A stretch of DNA of 64,000 nt. Source: DATEDA01 sp963789885. GTDB lineage: Bacteria > Pseudomonadota > Gammaproteobacteria > Burkholderiales > SG8-39. The stretch covers positions 1-64,000 of the forward strand of contig CAWBNB010000027.1 in NCBI GenBank assembly GCA_963789885.1, given 5' to 3'. Below are positions 1 to 8,205 of this stretch, one piece after another; position 1 is the first letter of the stretch; every line of letters starts with the position of its first letter. Under the pieces are notes generated by a model that saw only the letters and a list, made by a program, of their open reading frames with translations, was not told where the DNA came from and did not search any database. The translations under genes were made by a program, and so were the position numbers.

Positions 1-46
1 GCTACGAACCAGGGGGTCGTGGGTTCAAATCCTGCCGGGCGCGCCA
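1..46 (+). tRNA. tRNA-Arg(ACG), 3' part (att site 1)
   Basis: The window opens inside a tRNA. Positions 2-8 read CTACGAA, an anticodon loop with ACG at 4-6, followed by the variable region, a T arm with TTCAAAT, the acceptor strand CGGGCGC, discriminator G and CCA at 44-46. The matching 5' acceptor GCGCCCG would lie upstream of the window, so this may be the end of the intact gene. The same 3' half recurs at 5549, 17366 and 33926, so it also serves as the attachment core of the integrative elements. The recombinase gene at 113-1234 lies right next to it. Confidence 0.85.
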
Positions 47-60
47 GAATTCAATCGCTT

Positions 61-82
61 AGGACCTGAAAACCAGGTCCTC
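61..82 (+). terminator. hairpin after tRNA-Arg copy 1
   Basis: AGGACCT (61-67) pairs perfectly with AGGTCCT (75-81) across an A-rich loop. It lies 15 bp after CCA, where a tRNA terminator would be. There is no good T run after it, so termination here may be weak. Hairpins in the same place follow att copies 3 and 4. Confidence 0.5.
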
Positions 83-90
83 TGCCCGCC

Positions 91-109
91 TGCGGGACTT
101 TTGCGGGAC
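91..109. repeat. tandem arm-type repeat, site 1 (TGCGGGAC x2)
   Basis: Two copies of TGCGGGAC start at 91 and 102, an 11-bp period and so one helical turn. The first begins 45 bp after the tRNA CCA. Repeats of other sequence but the same architecture sit 45 or 46 bp after the other three att copies. The layout fits arm-type binding sites of a tyrosine recombinase (inference). Confidence 0.65.
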
Positions 110-112
110 CAG

Positions 113-1234
113 TTATCCACAGAGGGATAACGCGGCCCGCTGCCTCGGTGAAGCATCTCTACCGTTCGCCACGCGCAGGATCGTGACAGTCTCCGCGCTG
201 CGGTCGAGCACGCGGTTTGCAAGATCCATCAGGCGCCGGACATCCGCGCTCGCGTAATGCTCGGGCATCGAGCGCCAGGCATGTCCGAGAAGGGCAGCGC
301 GGTCCTCCTGGTGCACCCCGGCGGCACGGAGTCGTGTCGCAAAGGCATGGCGCAAGTCGTGAATGCGTACCCCTGACAGCCCCGCTTTCCGTCGCGCCCG
401 TTGCCAGGCCGTGTTGTTCATCGTCTGAATGGGTTTCCCACGGAAGGTGAAGACCCAGTCGGCATGCTGCCCGCGCCGGCTCTCGACGATCGACCATGCG
501 GCATCGTTCAGGATCACGACGTGGGGCCGTCGCGACTTGAACACCTCTCTCGGGATCACGAACACACTTCGGCCCAACTGCGCGACGGGCACTTCCCACG
601 CCCATCGCAGACCGCAGAGATTGGAATCCCGAAGACCCGTGTTGACGGCGAAGAGCGCCATGTGCGCGAGATGGTCGGGCAGGCCGCGGAAAATCCGCTC
701 CTGTTCGTCCCAGGAGATCGGGTAAGGCGGGCGAGGATCCTCCGGGAGCATCGTGATTAGCGGTGGTGCGAATTCGAGCCACGGCATCCCGTCGTCGTCG
801 CGATAGGCGCGCGATGCACGATGCAGAACGGTCCTCACGACCTCGAGCGTGCGGTTGACCGTCGTCGCGCTGACTCCCTCGGCGAGACGGGCCTCGATGA
901 GGGGGCGCAGGGTGTCGTCGTGCACTCTGTGCACTTCGAGATCGCCGACGTGGCGGAGCAACAACTCGACGTGCCAGGTCAGAGTCGTCACGGAGCGCTT
1001 GTGCTTGGATTCGCGCAGAAAGCGCTTCGCGCAATCGGAGAAGAGGGGGCGGGCGTGCATGCGCCGCTCGCGCTCCCACTCGATCCGGTCGACCTCCTTC
1101 GCGAGATAGCGTTCTGCGTCCTCCTGCGACACGGCTCCGAGGCGCGCGAAGATGCGCTCACCGCGGTGCTCCTTGTCGATCGTACGCCGGCCGAGACCAT
1201 CGATCGTGATCCCGCGTACACCGGTGTTCGCCAT
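113..1234 (-). CDS. tyrosine recombinase (integrase) of element I
   Basis: A 373-residue tyrosine recombinase that would integrate and excise the element at tRNA-Arg. A SAM-like core-binding domain occupies roughly residues 65-160 and the catalytic domain follows. Catalytic landmarks are the first Arg in TGLRDSNLCGLRW, the Lys in FKSRRPHVV, the box HDLRHAFATRL (H-x-x-R), the LLGHAW histidine and the nucleophile Tyr in MPEHYA, so it looks active. The ATG follows a GGGAGG ribosome site. The gene runs toward the tRNA and stops 66 bp from CCA, the usual arrangement for an island integrase. Its last codons (LSLCG-stop) contain TTATCCACAG, which is also found at the same offset after att copy 4. 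It is the only complete integrase in the array, so elements II and III depend on it or are fossils (inference). Confidence 0.95.
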   Translation of the reverse strand: MANTGVRGITIDGLGRRTIDKEHRGERIFARLGAVSQEDAERYLAKEVDRIEWERERRMHARPLFSDCAKRFLRESKHKRSVTTLTWHVELLLRHVGDLEVHRVHDDTLRPLIEARLAEGVSATTVNRTLEVVRTVLHRASRAYRDDDGMPWLEFAPPLITMLPEDPRPPYPISWDEQERIFRGLPDHLAHMALFAVNTGLRDSNLCGLRWAWEVPVAQLGRSVFVIPREVFKSRRPHVVILNDAAWSIVESRRGQHADWVFTFRGKPIQTMNNTAWQRARRKAGLSGVRIHDLRHAFATRLRAAGVHQEDRAALLGHAWRSMPEHYASADVRRLMDLANRVLDRSAETVTILRVANGRDASPRQRAALSLCG

Positions 1235-1535
1235 GTAAGTCCTCCCGTCGTGATGGATGCGCTCCCGAAGCTCTGATACTGAGCGACTGGGGCGGGAGGA
1301 CGCGACGGGCGGGGTGTTTCAGAGACGACCTGCATCCCTCGCTTCGAGGATGGCGGCCTGAAGGGCGTTTTTGAGCCTGAGGGTTGAGGATGCCGCGCCT
1401 GGGGTGATCACCGAAGCGCCGTTCGGCGAAGGTGCGAACCATTCCGTATCGAACGGCAGTCGCATCCCTCCCCCGCATCGTAATCGACGTATGGTAGGTT
1501 TTTCGTACGCCCGACGACCCCGATCATTTCGTCCG

Positions 1536-1856
1536 ATGAAGCTCTCTACCAGCAGGCTGCGCAGGCTGATCGAAGAAGCAACCGTTGATGCCTACAGCGA
1601 ATCGGAGCAGCGTGTCGGGTTCTTGACGATGATCGGCGATAACCTCGAATTGCCTTTCGTCACGTGCGTCCTTGGCGTTGAGGTCCTGGTCGAACGGATC
1701 GACATGACTGCCGCTGAAGAGATCGTTGCGGTTTGCCGAAGGGGACGGACGAGCCAGCGTATCCCTGTTCTCGACCTGCCGCTACCAAGGCCCGTCCCTG
1801 CAGGGGCCGAGTGGATCGAGGCGTACCGCCAGTGGGCGAAGGGTGGCCGAGACTAG
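1536..1856 (+). CDS. small CcbP-like (calcium-binding family) protein
   Basis: About 106 residues from the ATG at 1536. The frame is open back to 1371, but the upstream part has no protein-like character, so the later start is chosen. The sequence is acidic and begins MKLSTSRLRRLIEEATVDAY. It contains ESEQRVGF, LELPFVTCVLGVEVLVERID, IVAVCRRGR and ILDLPLP-type segments, which I recognise as the pattern of small proteins annotated as calcium binding after cyanobacterial CcbP. That assignment is from memory. The 3' end overlaps the convergent primase-helicase gene by 4 bp. The role is unknown. The stretch 1235-1535 between this gene and the integrase holds no recognisable gene. Confidence 0.6.
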   Translation: MKLSTSRLRRLIEEATVDAYSESEQRVGFLTMIGDNLELPFVTCVLGVEVLVERIDMTAAEEIVAVCRRGRTSQRIPVLDLPLPRPVPAGAEWIEAYRQWAKGGRD

Positions 1857-4330
1857 GCGACGGCCGCGTCCTCGAGCGATAGGGTGAGGGCTGTCGGGCC
1901 CCTCGCATCGTCAACGATCGTATATCCCATGGCGCGGTAGCCGCGCAGCCGCTTGTTGAACATGCGTGCGAGGGGCGGTACATCGGCATCGACATAGTCG
2001 TAGATGCAGACCTCGCGCTTTCCGGCATGGTCTCGATGAAGCCTGCCCGCGTACTGCGCGAGCGTCCCGCGCCACGCAATCGGCATGGCGAGGAAGAGCG
2101 TGTCCAGCCGTGGATCGTCGAATCCTTCTCCGATGAAGCGCCCCGTGGCAAGCACGATTCTTCGATCCGTGTCCGACGGCATCCCGAGACGAGCGACCTC
2201 CGCGGCCTGCTTTCGCCGGCCCATGCCGCCGGAAAGAACAATGACGTCGGCTACGGCCAAGGCTTTGAGGGCCTGCGATAGCCGAAGAAGGTGGTCTTTA
2301 CGCTCAGTGAGGACGAGCGGCGTACGCCCATCGGCGATCGCAGCGCGTATGTCATCCAGGACCAGCGTATTGCGTTCTTCGGCCCGTCCCAGCAGCCCCA
2401 GGAGCGACTGGATCCGGTCGGCTCCTGCAGGCGAAGTGAATCCGGTGTGTCGGGGGATGACCACGTGCCGAACTTCGGCACTCGCGGGTGAGTTCGACCC
2501 CCGGAACCGAATCGGTCCGCACTGCATGAAAATGATCGGGTGATGTCCATCGCGACGAAGCGGCGTCGCCGTCAGCCCCAGGACGAAGCGGGCTTTGACC
2601 TCTTTCATGACCCTCTCGAACGAGACCGCCGAGACGTGATGACATTCGTCGACGATGACTTGGCCGTAGTTCGCCACGACGTCCTTGACCACGCCTTTGC
2701 GTACGAGGCTCTGCATGACGGCGATATCGATGATTCCGGTTGCAGACTGTTGTCCCGCGCCTATGGCTCCGATGGATCGGTCGTCGATCCGAAGAAACGT
2801 CGCCAGACGACTGCGCCATTGATCGAGCAGTTGCGTCCGGTGGACGATGACCAGCGTATTGGTTGACCGCGCGGCGATCACGGCTGCGGCGACCACGGTC
2901 TTCCCGGATGCCGTGGGCGCACACAGCACGCCAGTGTCATAGGCTAGCAGCGCCTCGACTGCGCGGGACTGCTCGGGGCGGAGCGCGCCCTCGAAAGGGG
3001 CGTCAATTACAGTGCCGGCGTATCGCTCGTCTTGCGATTGCAAAGCGATGCCATGGTCGCGGCACAGCGCGGAGAGTTCGTCTGCGCAGCCTCGTGGCAG
3101 CGCGATGTGTCTCGGAAAGTCCTCGGCGCAGCCGATGATGCGCGGTTTTCCGAAAGTGGAGAACCGGAGCGACTGGGCTTGATAGAACTCTGGATTCTGG
3201 AACGCAGCGATGCGGGCGAGTCGATTGATCAGGGGTGTCGGCAATCCGTCCTTGATGACGAAGAGCATGTTGGCTGACACGAGCTTCAGCATGTCTGGAA
3301 GCGGTCCGGTGAGGGCAGGTTTGGATCGATGCCTCGATGGAGGCAATGTCCAGGGGTCGTCGATCGCATCTTCGCTTACGCTGACTGAGCGGACCCCGAG
3401 GACACCGTCCTCTCGTTCGGCCCGGGCGAGCACTGAATGCACGGCGTGCGGCGCGATGCGACGAATGCTCGCAAGGAATGCCCATTGATCCGCGTAGGGT
3501 TGCCAGGCATCGTCGACGAAAACGCTTGCGCCCCCATCACGCGCTTGGCGCTGCAGGGGAAGGGCGATCAGGTTGCCGAAACCGCCCCTCGGTAACGTGT
3601 CCTGGCTCGGGAAAAGCCGATCATAGGAGGCGAACCCGAGCGTGCGATGCCGCGCACATGCACGAGTGATTGCCGCACTGGCAAGCTGTCTGGCTTCTCT
3701 TGCCGGGATGGGGGAAGCGAAGAAGATCCAGACGTGAGCGCCCTCGCCAGAGCGCGAGATCTCCACGTTGGCCGCGATTCCAAGCTCGCGGCAACTGGTG
3801 GCGTAGGCCATGGCGTCATCCCGCCAGCTTGATCCGTCGAAATCGGCAGCCACGAACCAGGTCGTGTCATCTTTCAGGAGTGGATAGACGCCGAGCGTTT
3901 GCCGACCGGCGAGATGGTCGTAGAGGGCCTCGTCGGTGACGGCGAGAAACGCCCGGTTGGGGCATTCGGCGCACTTGATCCGTGGTTTCTCGCAGATGCC
4001 AGGGACCCACTCATTGCTGCAAGCGGGGCTGTAGCCAGAGCGGCCGGTCTTTGGCGACTGCCACCGCGCCGGATAGACGTCCGTGCGACCGCTGAACAAG
4101 GACCGAAAGAGGGCTAGCTTGTGTGCCGTTGGAGAGTTGTGACGAACCGATGGTTCACGCTCCGGGATGTGTGGCACGGCCGAGGGCGGCGCCGCGTGTT
4201 GGTTTGTCTCCGATTCCTCGAGGATGGCGCGCAGCCGTTCGTTTTCTGCGCGAAGCTTCGCGCACTCGGCCTCGAGGGCGGCGATGTGCTCGTCGCGGTT
4301 CATCGGCGCGACTGAGGAGTTCGAGTGCAT
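1853..4330 (-). CDS. AEP primase - SF2 helicase fusion (TOTE-type conflict system)
   Basis: About 825 residues. The order is a short coiled coil (AALEAECAKLRAENERL), a Cys cluster with CAECPNR, an archaeo-eukaryotic primase domain and an SF2 helicase. Primase landmarks are the metal-binding AADFDG, the SGEGAHVWIFF histidine strand and LPRGGFGNLIALPLQ. Helicase landmarks are Walker A APTASGKT, the DECH box VDECHHVS, motif III LGLTATPLRR and motif VI QYAGRLHRDHAGKRE. This architecture is the primase-helicase of what domain databases call TOTE conflict systems. The start could be 4330 or 4303, and both lie just after the PIN gene stop at 4338. With the HTH and PIN genes upstream it forms a three-gene transcription unit. 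A role in immunity or plasmid and phage conflict follows from the family, not from anything seen here. Confidence 0.85.
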   Translation of the reverse strand: MHSNSSVAPMNRDEHIAALEAECAKLRAENERLRAILEESETNQHAAPPSAVPHIPEREPSVRHNSPTAHKLALFRSLFSGRTDVYPARWQSPKTGRSGYSPACSNEWVPGICEKPRIKCAECPNRAFLAVTDEALYDHLAGRQTLGVYPLLKDDTTWFVAADFDGSSWRDDAMAYATSCRELGIAANVEISRSGEGAHVWIFFASPIPAREARQLASAAITRACARHRTLGFASYDRLFPSQDTLPRGGFGNLIALPLQRQARDGGASVFVDDAWQPYADQWAFLASIRRIAPHAVHSVLARAEREDGVLGVRSVSVSEDAIDDPWTLPPSRHRSKPALTGPLPDMLKLVSANMLFVIKDGLPTPLINRLARIAAFQNPEFYQAQSLRFSTFGKPRIIGCAEDFPRHIALPRGCADELSALCRDHGIALQSQDERYAGTVIDAPFEGALRPEQSRAVEALLAYDTGVLCAPTASGKTVVAAAVIAARSTNTLVIVHRTQLLDQWRSRLATFLRIDDRSIGAIGAGQQSATGIIDIAVMQSLVRKGVVKDVVANYGQVIVDECHHVSAVSFERVMKEVKARFVLGLTATPLRRDGHHPIIFMQCGPIRFRGSNSPASAEVRHVVIPRHTGFTSPAGADRIQSLLGLLGRAEERNTLVLDDIRAAIADGRTPLVLTERKDHLLRLSQALKALAVADVIVLSGGMGRRKQAAEVARLGMPSDTDRRIVLATGRFIGEGFDDPRLDTLFLAMPIAWRGTLAQYAGRLHRDHAGKREVCIYDYVDADVPPLARMFNKRLRGYRAMGYTIVDDARGPTALTLSLEDAAVA

Positions 4331-4337
4331 TGGAGCG

Positions 4338-4907
4338 CTATAGCAGTTCGTGCATCGGCTCCAAGGCAGCCACCGTACTCGCCAGACCGAGCAATAGAAG
4401 GGTGTCCAGAAACTCACGGACGGATCGAGGCGGATTCTTGAGCATCTGACGCTGGCTGCGGACTGCCGAATAGACTGCGCCGGGCGAGAGATCCAGGAGG
4501 TGCATCACGAATTCGTCCGGGTGTTGAGCCTCGATGCCGTAGGGACGCAGCTGGTTCAGCGGAAAGTCCTTGATGTTGTACGTGACAATCACGCCCGCGT
4601 GGCTGCGAATCGCGGCGGCCAGGACATGGCGGTCGTCGGGGTCCGGAAGTGTGAGCTGGTCGATCAAGCCCTCGTACCCGGTCACCACTGCATCGGGGAT
4701 AGCAATGTCCATCAGCGACCGCGTGCGGGCAAGCTGCGCGGCGGTGATGTCGGCGCGGTCGGCAAGGACGGACCCGATCCACTCGTCGTGGATGCGTTCG
4801 GTCCAACGTGCGCGAAACAGATCCGTAAGGGCAAGATGAAGCAGGAGGTCGCGCAGAGGTGCGGGGTACAGCACGCACGCGTCATACACCGCGACAAAGC
4901 TCGCCAC
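4338..4907 (-). CDS. PIN-domain ribonuclease (putative toxin)
   Basis: 189 residues. The N-terminal VYDACVLYP strand supplies the first PIN aspartate and LPDPDDRHVLAAAI the central acidic cluster, followed by GVIVTYNIKDFP, which supplies the last acidic residue of the fold. PIN proteins of this type are Mg-dependent RNases and usually toxins. The gene starts 3 bp after the stop of the HTH gene upstream and ends 7 bp before the primase-helicase start, so all three are co-transcribed. The C-terminal 60 residues extend beyond a minimal VapC. Confidence 0.85.
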   Translation of the reverse strand: MASFVAVYDACVLYPAPLRDLLLHLALTDLFRARWTERIHDEWIGSVLADRADITAAQLARTRSLMDIAIPDAVVTGYEGLIDQLTLPDPDDRHVLAAAIRSHAGVIVTYNIKDFPLNQLRPYGIEAQHPDEFVMHLLDLSPGAVYSAVRSQRQMLKNPPRSVREFLDTLLLLGLASTVAALEPMHELL

Positions 4908-4910
4908 GAA

Positions 4911-5375
4911 TCAGTAGCCCATTCTGAGTTCCTGTGCCTGCTCGGCCAGTTCTGCGAGCGCTTGTTTGCTGCGAATCTGGGTGCGCTCGCGATAGGCGAG
5001 CAGATCCTTGAACTGAAGTCGCCGATGGGTTCCGACTTTGCGGTAGGGCAGTTCGTTCGTCTCCAGCAAGCTGACGAGATGCGGGCGGGAAACGTTGAGA
5101 AAGTCTGCTGCCTGTTGGGTCGTCAACTCGGCGTGGATCGGAACAATGGTGACTGCATTGCCCTCGGCCATCTGGGCGAGAATATCCACGAGCATACGAA
5201 GCGCCGATACTGGCACCTCGATTTCTTGCTTGCCGTCGATGATGCGTAGGCGAGCGGTTTTGCCCCGACCAATACAGGCGGCCAAGAGCCTGCTGCTTTC
5301 GCGGGCGATCTGGGCTTCCCGCTCTGTCGGCAACGCCGGCGGAGACGGCACGGTGCGGAGAGTGGATTTGCTCAT
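4911..5375 (-). CDS. HTH (excisionase/MerR-type) DNA-binding antitoxin
   Basis: About 154 residues from the ATG at 5375. An in-frame start at 5396 would add seven residues. The C-terminal half carries a winged-HTH of the excisionase class: LTTQQAADFLNVSRPHLVSLLE followed by LPYRKVGTHRRLQFKDLLAYRE. The N-terminal half is a small beta-rich domain. Genes of this kind commonly sit directly before PIN toxins as antitoxin and autorepressor, as here (3-bp gap). Because the fold resembles excisionases it could also act on the element's own att site, but the coupling to the PIN gene favours antitoxin. Confidence 0.8.
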   Translation of the reverse strand: MSKSTLRTVPSPPALPTEREAQIARESSRLLAACIGRGKTARLRIIDGKQEIEVPVSALRMLVDILAQMAEGNAVTIVPIHAELTTQQAADFLNVSRPHLVSLLETNELPYRKVGTHRRLQFKDLLAYRERTQIRSKQALAELAEQAQELRMGY

Positions 5376-5389
5376 GGTGGCGCGTTCGT

Positions 5390-5440
5390 TGAGCATTCGA
5401 TTCGGGGCATTATAGCAGCAAACGAAATAAACGAAACAAT
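5390..5440 (-). promoter_or_regulatory. promoter and possible operator of the HTH-PIN-primase operon
   Basis: On the minus strand a perfect TATAAT (5409-5414) lies just upstream of the HTH gene. Sixteen bp further upstream is TTTCGT, a possible -35. The region between repeats TTTCGTT (TTTCGTTTATTTCGTTT), a likely operator for the HTH protein. It is far more AT-rich than its surroundings. Confidence 0.6.
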
Positions 5441-5457
5441 CGAAAAGGGCAAGACAC

Positions 5458-5528
5458 GTATCATTGACGAAAGGTGATCCTCACTAAATCAAGCGTTTAA
5501 CGCTCGCATCCGGCCCGTTGAATGATAC
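5458..5528. repeat. 71-bp element-end module, copy A
   Basis: Bounded by GTATCATTGA (5458-5467) and TGAATGATAC (5519-5528), inverted repeats with one mismatch. The interior holds AAATCAAG followed by a TTTAACG-like string. Two further copies of exactly 71 bp lie at 17238 and 33817, each just upstream of an att copy. It probably marks the right end of element I. Confidence 0.75.
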
Positions 5529-5548
5529 AAGTTGTGACGTCAATCTGA

Positions 5549-5596
5549 CTACGAACCATTAGGGGGTCGTGGGTTCAAATCCTGCCGGGCGCGCCA
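5549..5596 (+). repeat. tRNA-Arg 3' half, att copy 2
   Basis: CTACGAACC, then AGGGGGTCGTGG and so on through CCA at 5594-5596. It matches copy 1 except for three extra bases (ATT) after CTACGAACC. No tRNA 5' half lies upstream, so this is an attachment repeat and not a functional tRNA. It separates elements I and II. Confidence 0.9.
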
Positions 5597-5641
5597 GAAA
5601 TCAACGACTTACGGACAGGGCGGTAGCCGGGGCGATCGCGA

Positions 5642-5660
5642 GTTACCGCCGCGGTTACCG
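5642..5660. repeat. tandem arm-type repeat, site 2 (GTTACCG x2)
   Basis: GTTACCG at 5642-5648 and 5654-5660, period 12, beginning 46 bp after CCA of att copy 2. It has the same architecture as the repeats after copies 1, 3 and 4 but a different sequence. No integrase gene follows, so element II kept the site but lost the gene. Confidence 0.55.
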
Positions 5661-5814
5661 TCCCTCCCTCGTAAGGCCCCGACGATCGCCACCACGAGCG
5701 GTGCGTGGTACGCTTCCGGTTGCCGGGTCAGAACGAGACTGCTCTCCCGGGAGGAGAAGGCCGAGAGGCCAACGCCGAAACAACTCCTCGCTCTCGATAG
5801 CGTCTAGCCGGTGG

Positions 5815-5862
5815 AAGGCCGTTTACAACGCGCGCTCGCGCGGGGTCAACGGCCTTTTCGTT
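5815..5862 (+). terminator. terminator-like hairpin, insertion target of the intron
   Basis: AAGGCCGTT (5815-5823) pairs perfectly with AACGGCCTT (5848-5856), with a GC-rich inner hairpin between, followed by TTCGTT. The group II intron begins at the next base. Insertion directly behind a terminator stem is the known habit of bacterial class C introns. Confidence 0.7.
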
Positions 5863-6484
5863 GTGCGCCCAGCATGGGCGCGATCTTGGAGGTGCAAGTC
5901 CTCCCACGAGTAGACCACTGCGAGTGAAGCGAAGCGCAACTGCGCGAGGGTGACCGAGCGTGGGAAGGAAGCGTGGAGCGAAACCGCGAGCCGAGGTACA
6001 CGAACCGGATCTGAGGCGATGCCGAGCAGGGCGAGCGGGCAATGTACCGCGAAGCTGTAGTGGTCAAGGCTCAGGCGGCGTAAATCCGGCGGCTGTGCGG
6101 GGAAGGATCGCGTTCTTACCTGGGGAGATCTCGCCTTGTGCCTGAAAGGGTGACGGGGACGACCCGGAGCGAGAAGTCAGCAGAGGCCGTAGTAGTCGCG
6201 AGACGAAGGGCCGAAGGAATGGGAGGGGAGGCCCTCTGGTTCTCGGATTTGGACTGTCTCAGATGTTCGCGTCAGCGAAGCTCGCCAACCAACCAGGCTG
6301 GGTGAAGCCCGAATGGTCGTGGCAGCGAGAAACCGAATCGGGCGGATCAGAAATCAGCCACCCCCGGCGGCGTGCTGGGACTCATTCCGGGGCGCTGACC
6401 TCAACTGTTCCAACCGCCCGGTGCGGACCCGCATGCCGGGTGGTGTGGGAGGGGCCCGATTAGCGATGATCGGCCCCTATCCCG
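5863..6484 (+). ncRNA. group II intron lacking its reverse-transcriptase ORF
   Basis: The 5' end is GTGCGCCCAGCATGGGCG followed by a GGTGCAAGTCC-type element, as in bacterial group II introns. Near 6176 the conserved AGTCAGCAGAGGCCGTAGTAG string occurs, which in complete introns precedes the maturase ORF. The 3' part has domain V, ACCGCCCGGTGCGGACCCGC closing with GCCGGGTGGT, then a domain VI hairpin around GGGGCCCGATTAGCGATGATCGG ending CCTATCCCG. The whole is about 620 bp, so the roughly 1.2-kb maturase gene is missing and no maturase-like frame is present. It may still splice if a maturase is supplied in trans (inference). The segment 5597-5814 before it holds only the arm repeats. Confidence 0.85.
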
Positions 6485-6700
6485 TTTTCCTCGTCGCGCG
6501 ATCGCGCAGACCGAAGGAACAGGTTCTCCGCGGCGACGACGCGCGTGGGCCGTAATGTCGCGATGGCGAACCACAGCACGTCCGCGAGCAGTTGACGGGC
6601 AACCTCGACCAGCGCAATCACGCGCTGATCATGCCATAGCTGATTCCGAAGGCATCAAGAGGCCAGAGCAGCGCCGATCGAGTATTTGCGGAGCACAGCG
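6485..6700 (-). pseudogene. 5' fragment of an rve-type IS transposase
   Basis: Read on the minus strand this matches the start of the IS at 35340-35530: the GTGCTCCGCAAATACTCG-type leader, then a frame reading LLADVLWFAIATLRPTRVVAAENLFL. It breaks off at the intron 3' end. Only the first 50 or so codons survive. Confidence 0.75.
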
Positions 6701-6974
6701 CGCCAAGTTTTGGAATCCGGCGCGGGCTCACCAACAGCGTGGTCAGTCCGAGCACCAGGCGATCGAGCGTGGTCAGATTCGGAGCGCGCTGCCTGGATCG
6801 ATTGCTGATCAGAAGCTGATGTTTGAGCAGAAGAGATTCCGCGGCGACAGCGCGTACACCGCCCGGGCGGAGTAGCTTAGCGAACGTGACGAGCAGGTGG
6901 ATGGCGAGGATGAGGAGTTCGCGCACGGGGCGAACCGTACCAAGACCGCCACCGCGCGCAAGACTGCACCGCAC
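6690..6974 (-). pseudogene. N-terminal fragment of another IS transposase
   Basis: The minus strand reads RELLILAIHLLVTFAKLLRPGG, AESLLLKHQLLISNRSRQRAPNLT and VLGLTTLLVSPRRIPKLG, the familiar N-terminus of a long rve-domain transposase. After about 85 codons it runs into the leader of the neighbouring IS fragment, so the catalytic domain is lost. The stretch 6975-7317 beyond it has one short plus-strand frame (QVLALQPDEVLKRLDVFREANAK, ending at 7110) that looks like the tail of some protein but is not assignable, and otherwise nothing. Confidence 0.7.
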
Positions 6975-7317
6975 AGGCGGATTCGCTCATACTACGAATT
7001 CGCCACCCACAGGTCCTGGCGCTGCAACCCGACGAAGTGTTGAAGCGACTCGACGTATTCCGCGAAGCGAACGCGAAGCTCAAGACGCAATGGGAGCAGA
7101 TTCCCTGGTAGCTGCTCGTGGATGCCGCGTGTAAGCTGGTGGCAGCGGATGTTCAGTGATAACCAGTGAGGGGCTCGAACTCGCGACTCGGACCCGCATT
7201 CTCCATACCGCCGGTGAACTAGAACCGACTACCCGCTCGCTGTGCGAACGATCGTGCTCGTGGACTGGAGAGCCGTCTGGCTGCGGGCCGTGCGGGAGAT
7301 ACCGCGAATCATTGAAT

Positions 7318-8205
7318 TCACTTTAGGGACCGGTATTGCCTGGCGGCAATGATTAGCAAGACGGTGGTGTTTCTGACCCAGTCTACTCGCGATTTTCTCC
7401 AGGCTTCCCACCCGCCGGGAAGGCACTTGTCCACAAACATGGCCTTCAGGTCCTCTATGGCCACTGCAGGCTCACCCTCGATTTCCTTGGCGCCGGGTTT
7501 GTTAGCCAGGAAGGCGAAGAGCAGGCCGAATTCCCCGGCAGATCCGACGAGGTTGTCCTCCCCGAGCAACTTGGTAAGCTTCTCCTCGATATCCCTGCGA
7601 GTCGTAGATGCGGCTTCATTCGGACCGAACAGCTTGCCCATGAGCGCCGAGCCGGTGGTTTCCACTAAGTCACGCAAGTCGCTGGCTAGCAGAGCGGCCG
7701 TCTCTTTCCCGAGCACCTTGGACTTCGGATCTTTGAGCAGGCTTTCTGCAATGAAGCGTCCGATGTCCGACCGTTTGATCCAACCGCCTTTTTCTCGACC
7801 TGTCAGCCGTGCAAAATCAGCCTCGGAGAATCGGCCTGAGCCCGGTATCTCCGGGTCTCCCTGGAGGATGCCGCTGTGGCCCGGGTGAGAACCCCTCGAG
7901 CCAGGGAACTCCAGTGAAAACAGCCCGCCCGGTACAGACCTGTCCAGCTTTCCGGATTCGCCCTGCATGAACGCGTGATTGCCGCTCGCAAACAGCGCGA
8001 GCAGGTCTCCAAGATCCCCGCCGCCGGTATTGCCCAGCCTCCTGACGTCCTCGATGCTGGCAAGCGGGTCGTGCGCGTTGTTTCGCACAGGAAGCTGGCC
8101 CATTGCCACGGCGCTCCCTATGAACGGGCAGGTAGCCTTTCTCTCCACCAGTAAGGCTTTCTGGTCGCCACTGAGTTCAACCAGGTTGTCGGGATGATCG
8201 CTCAT
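7318..8205 (-). CDS. uncharacterised protein, possibly heme-thiolate peroxidase-like
   Basis: 295 residues with a good GGAGG ribosome site 7 bp before the ATG. No signal peptide is visible. Features include an early Cys-Pro (ATCPFIGSAVAMGQLP), Gly-rich GGGDLGDLLALFASGNHAFM, HPGHSGIL and an acidic-residue-rich C-terminal half. The Cys-Pro followed by this kind of helical chain faintly recalls family 2 (chloroperoxidase-type) heme-thiolate peroxidases, but I cannot confirm it. The gene diverges from the redox cluster at 8566-14897 across a 360-bp gap that shows no other gene, and could belong to the same pathway. Confidence 0.7.
   Translation of the reverse strand: MSDHPDNLVELSGDQKALLVERKATCPFIGSAVAMGQLPVRNNAHDPLASIEDVRRLGNTGGGDLGDLLALFASGNHAFMQGESGKLDRSVPGGLFSLEFPGSRGSHPGHSGILQGDPEIPGSGRFSEADFARLTGREKGGWIKRSDIGRFIAESLLKDPKSKVLGKETAALLASDLRDLVETTGSALMGKLFGPNEAASTTRRDIEEKLTKLLGEDNLVGSAGEFGLLFAFLANKPGAKEIEGEPAVAIEDLKAMFVDKCLPGGWEAWRKSRVDWVRNTTVLLIIAARQYRSLK

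Noticed and set aside
113..122. TTATCCACA looks like a DnaA box, also at 34037
   Set aside because: At 113 it encodes the last integrase codons and the stop; at 34037 it is the homologous remnant. No origin features surround it.
5549..5596. Functional tRNA genes at att copies 2 to 4
   Set aside because: The 5' acceptor GCGCCCG and D arm are absent upstream of each; only the 3' half is present.
7155..7185. tRNA T-arm-like string on the minus strand (GAGTTCGAGCCCC)
   Set aside because: The flanking bases do not pair and no cloverleaf can be built.
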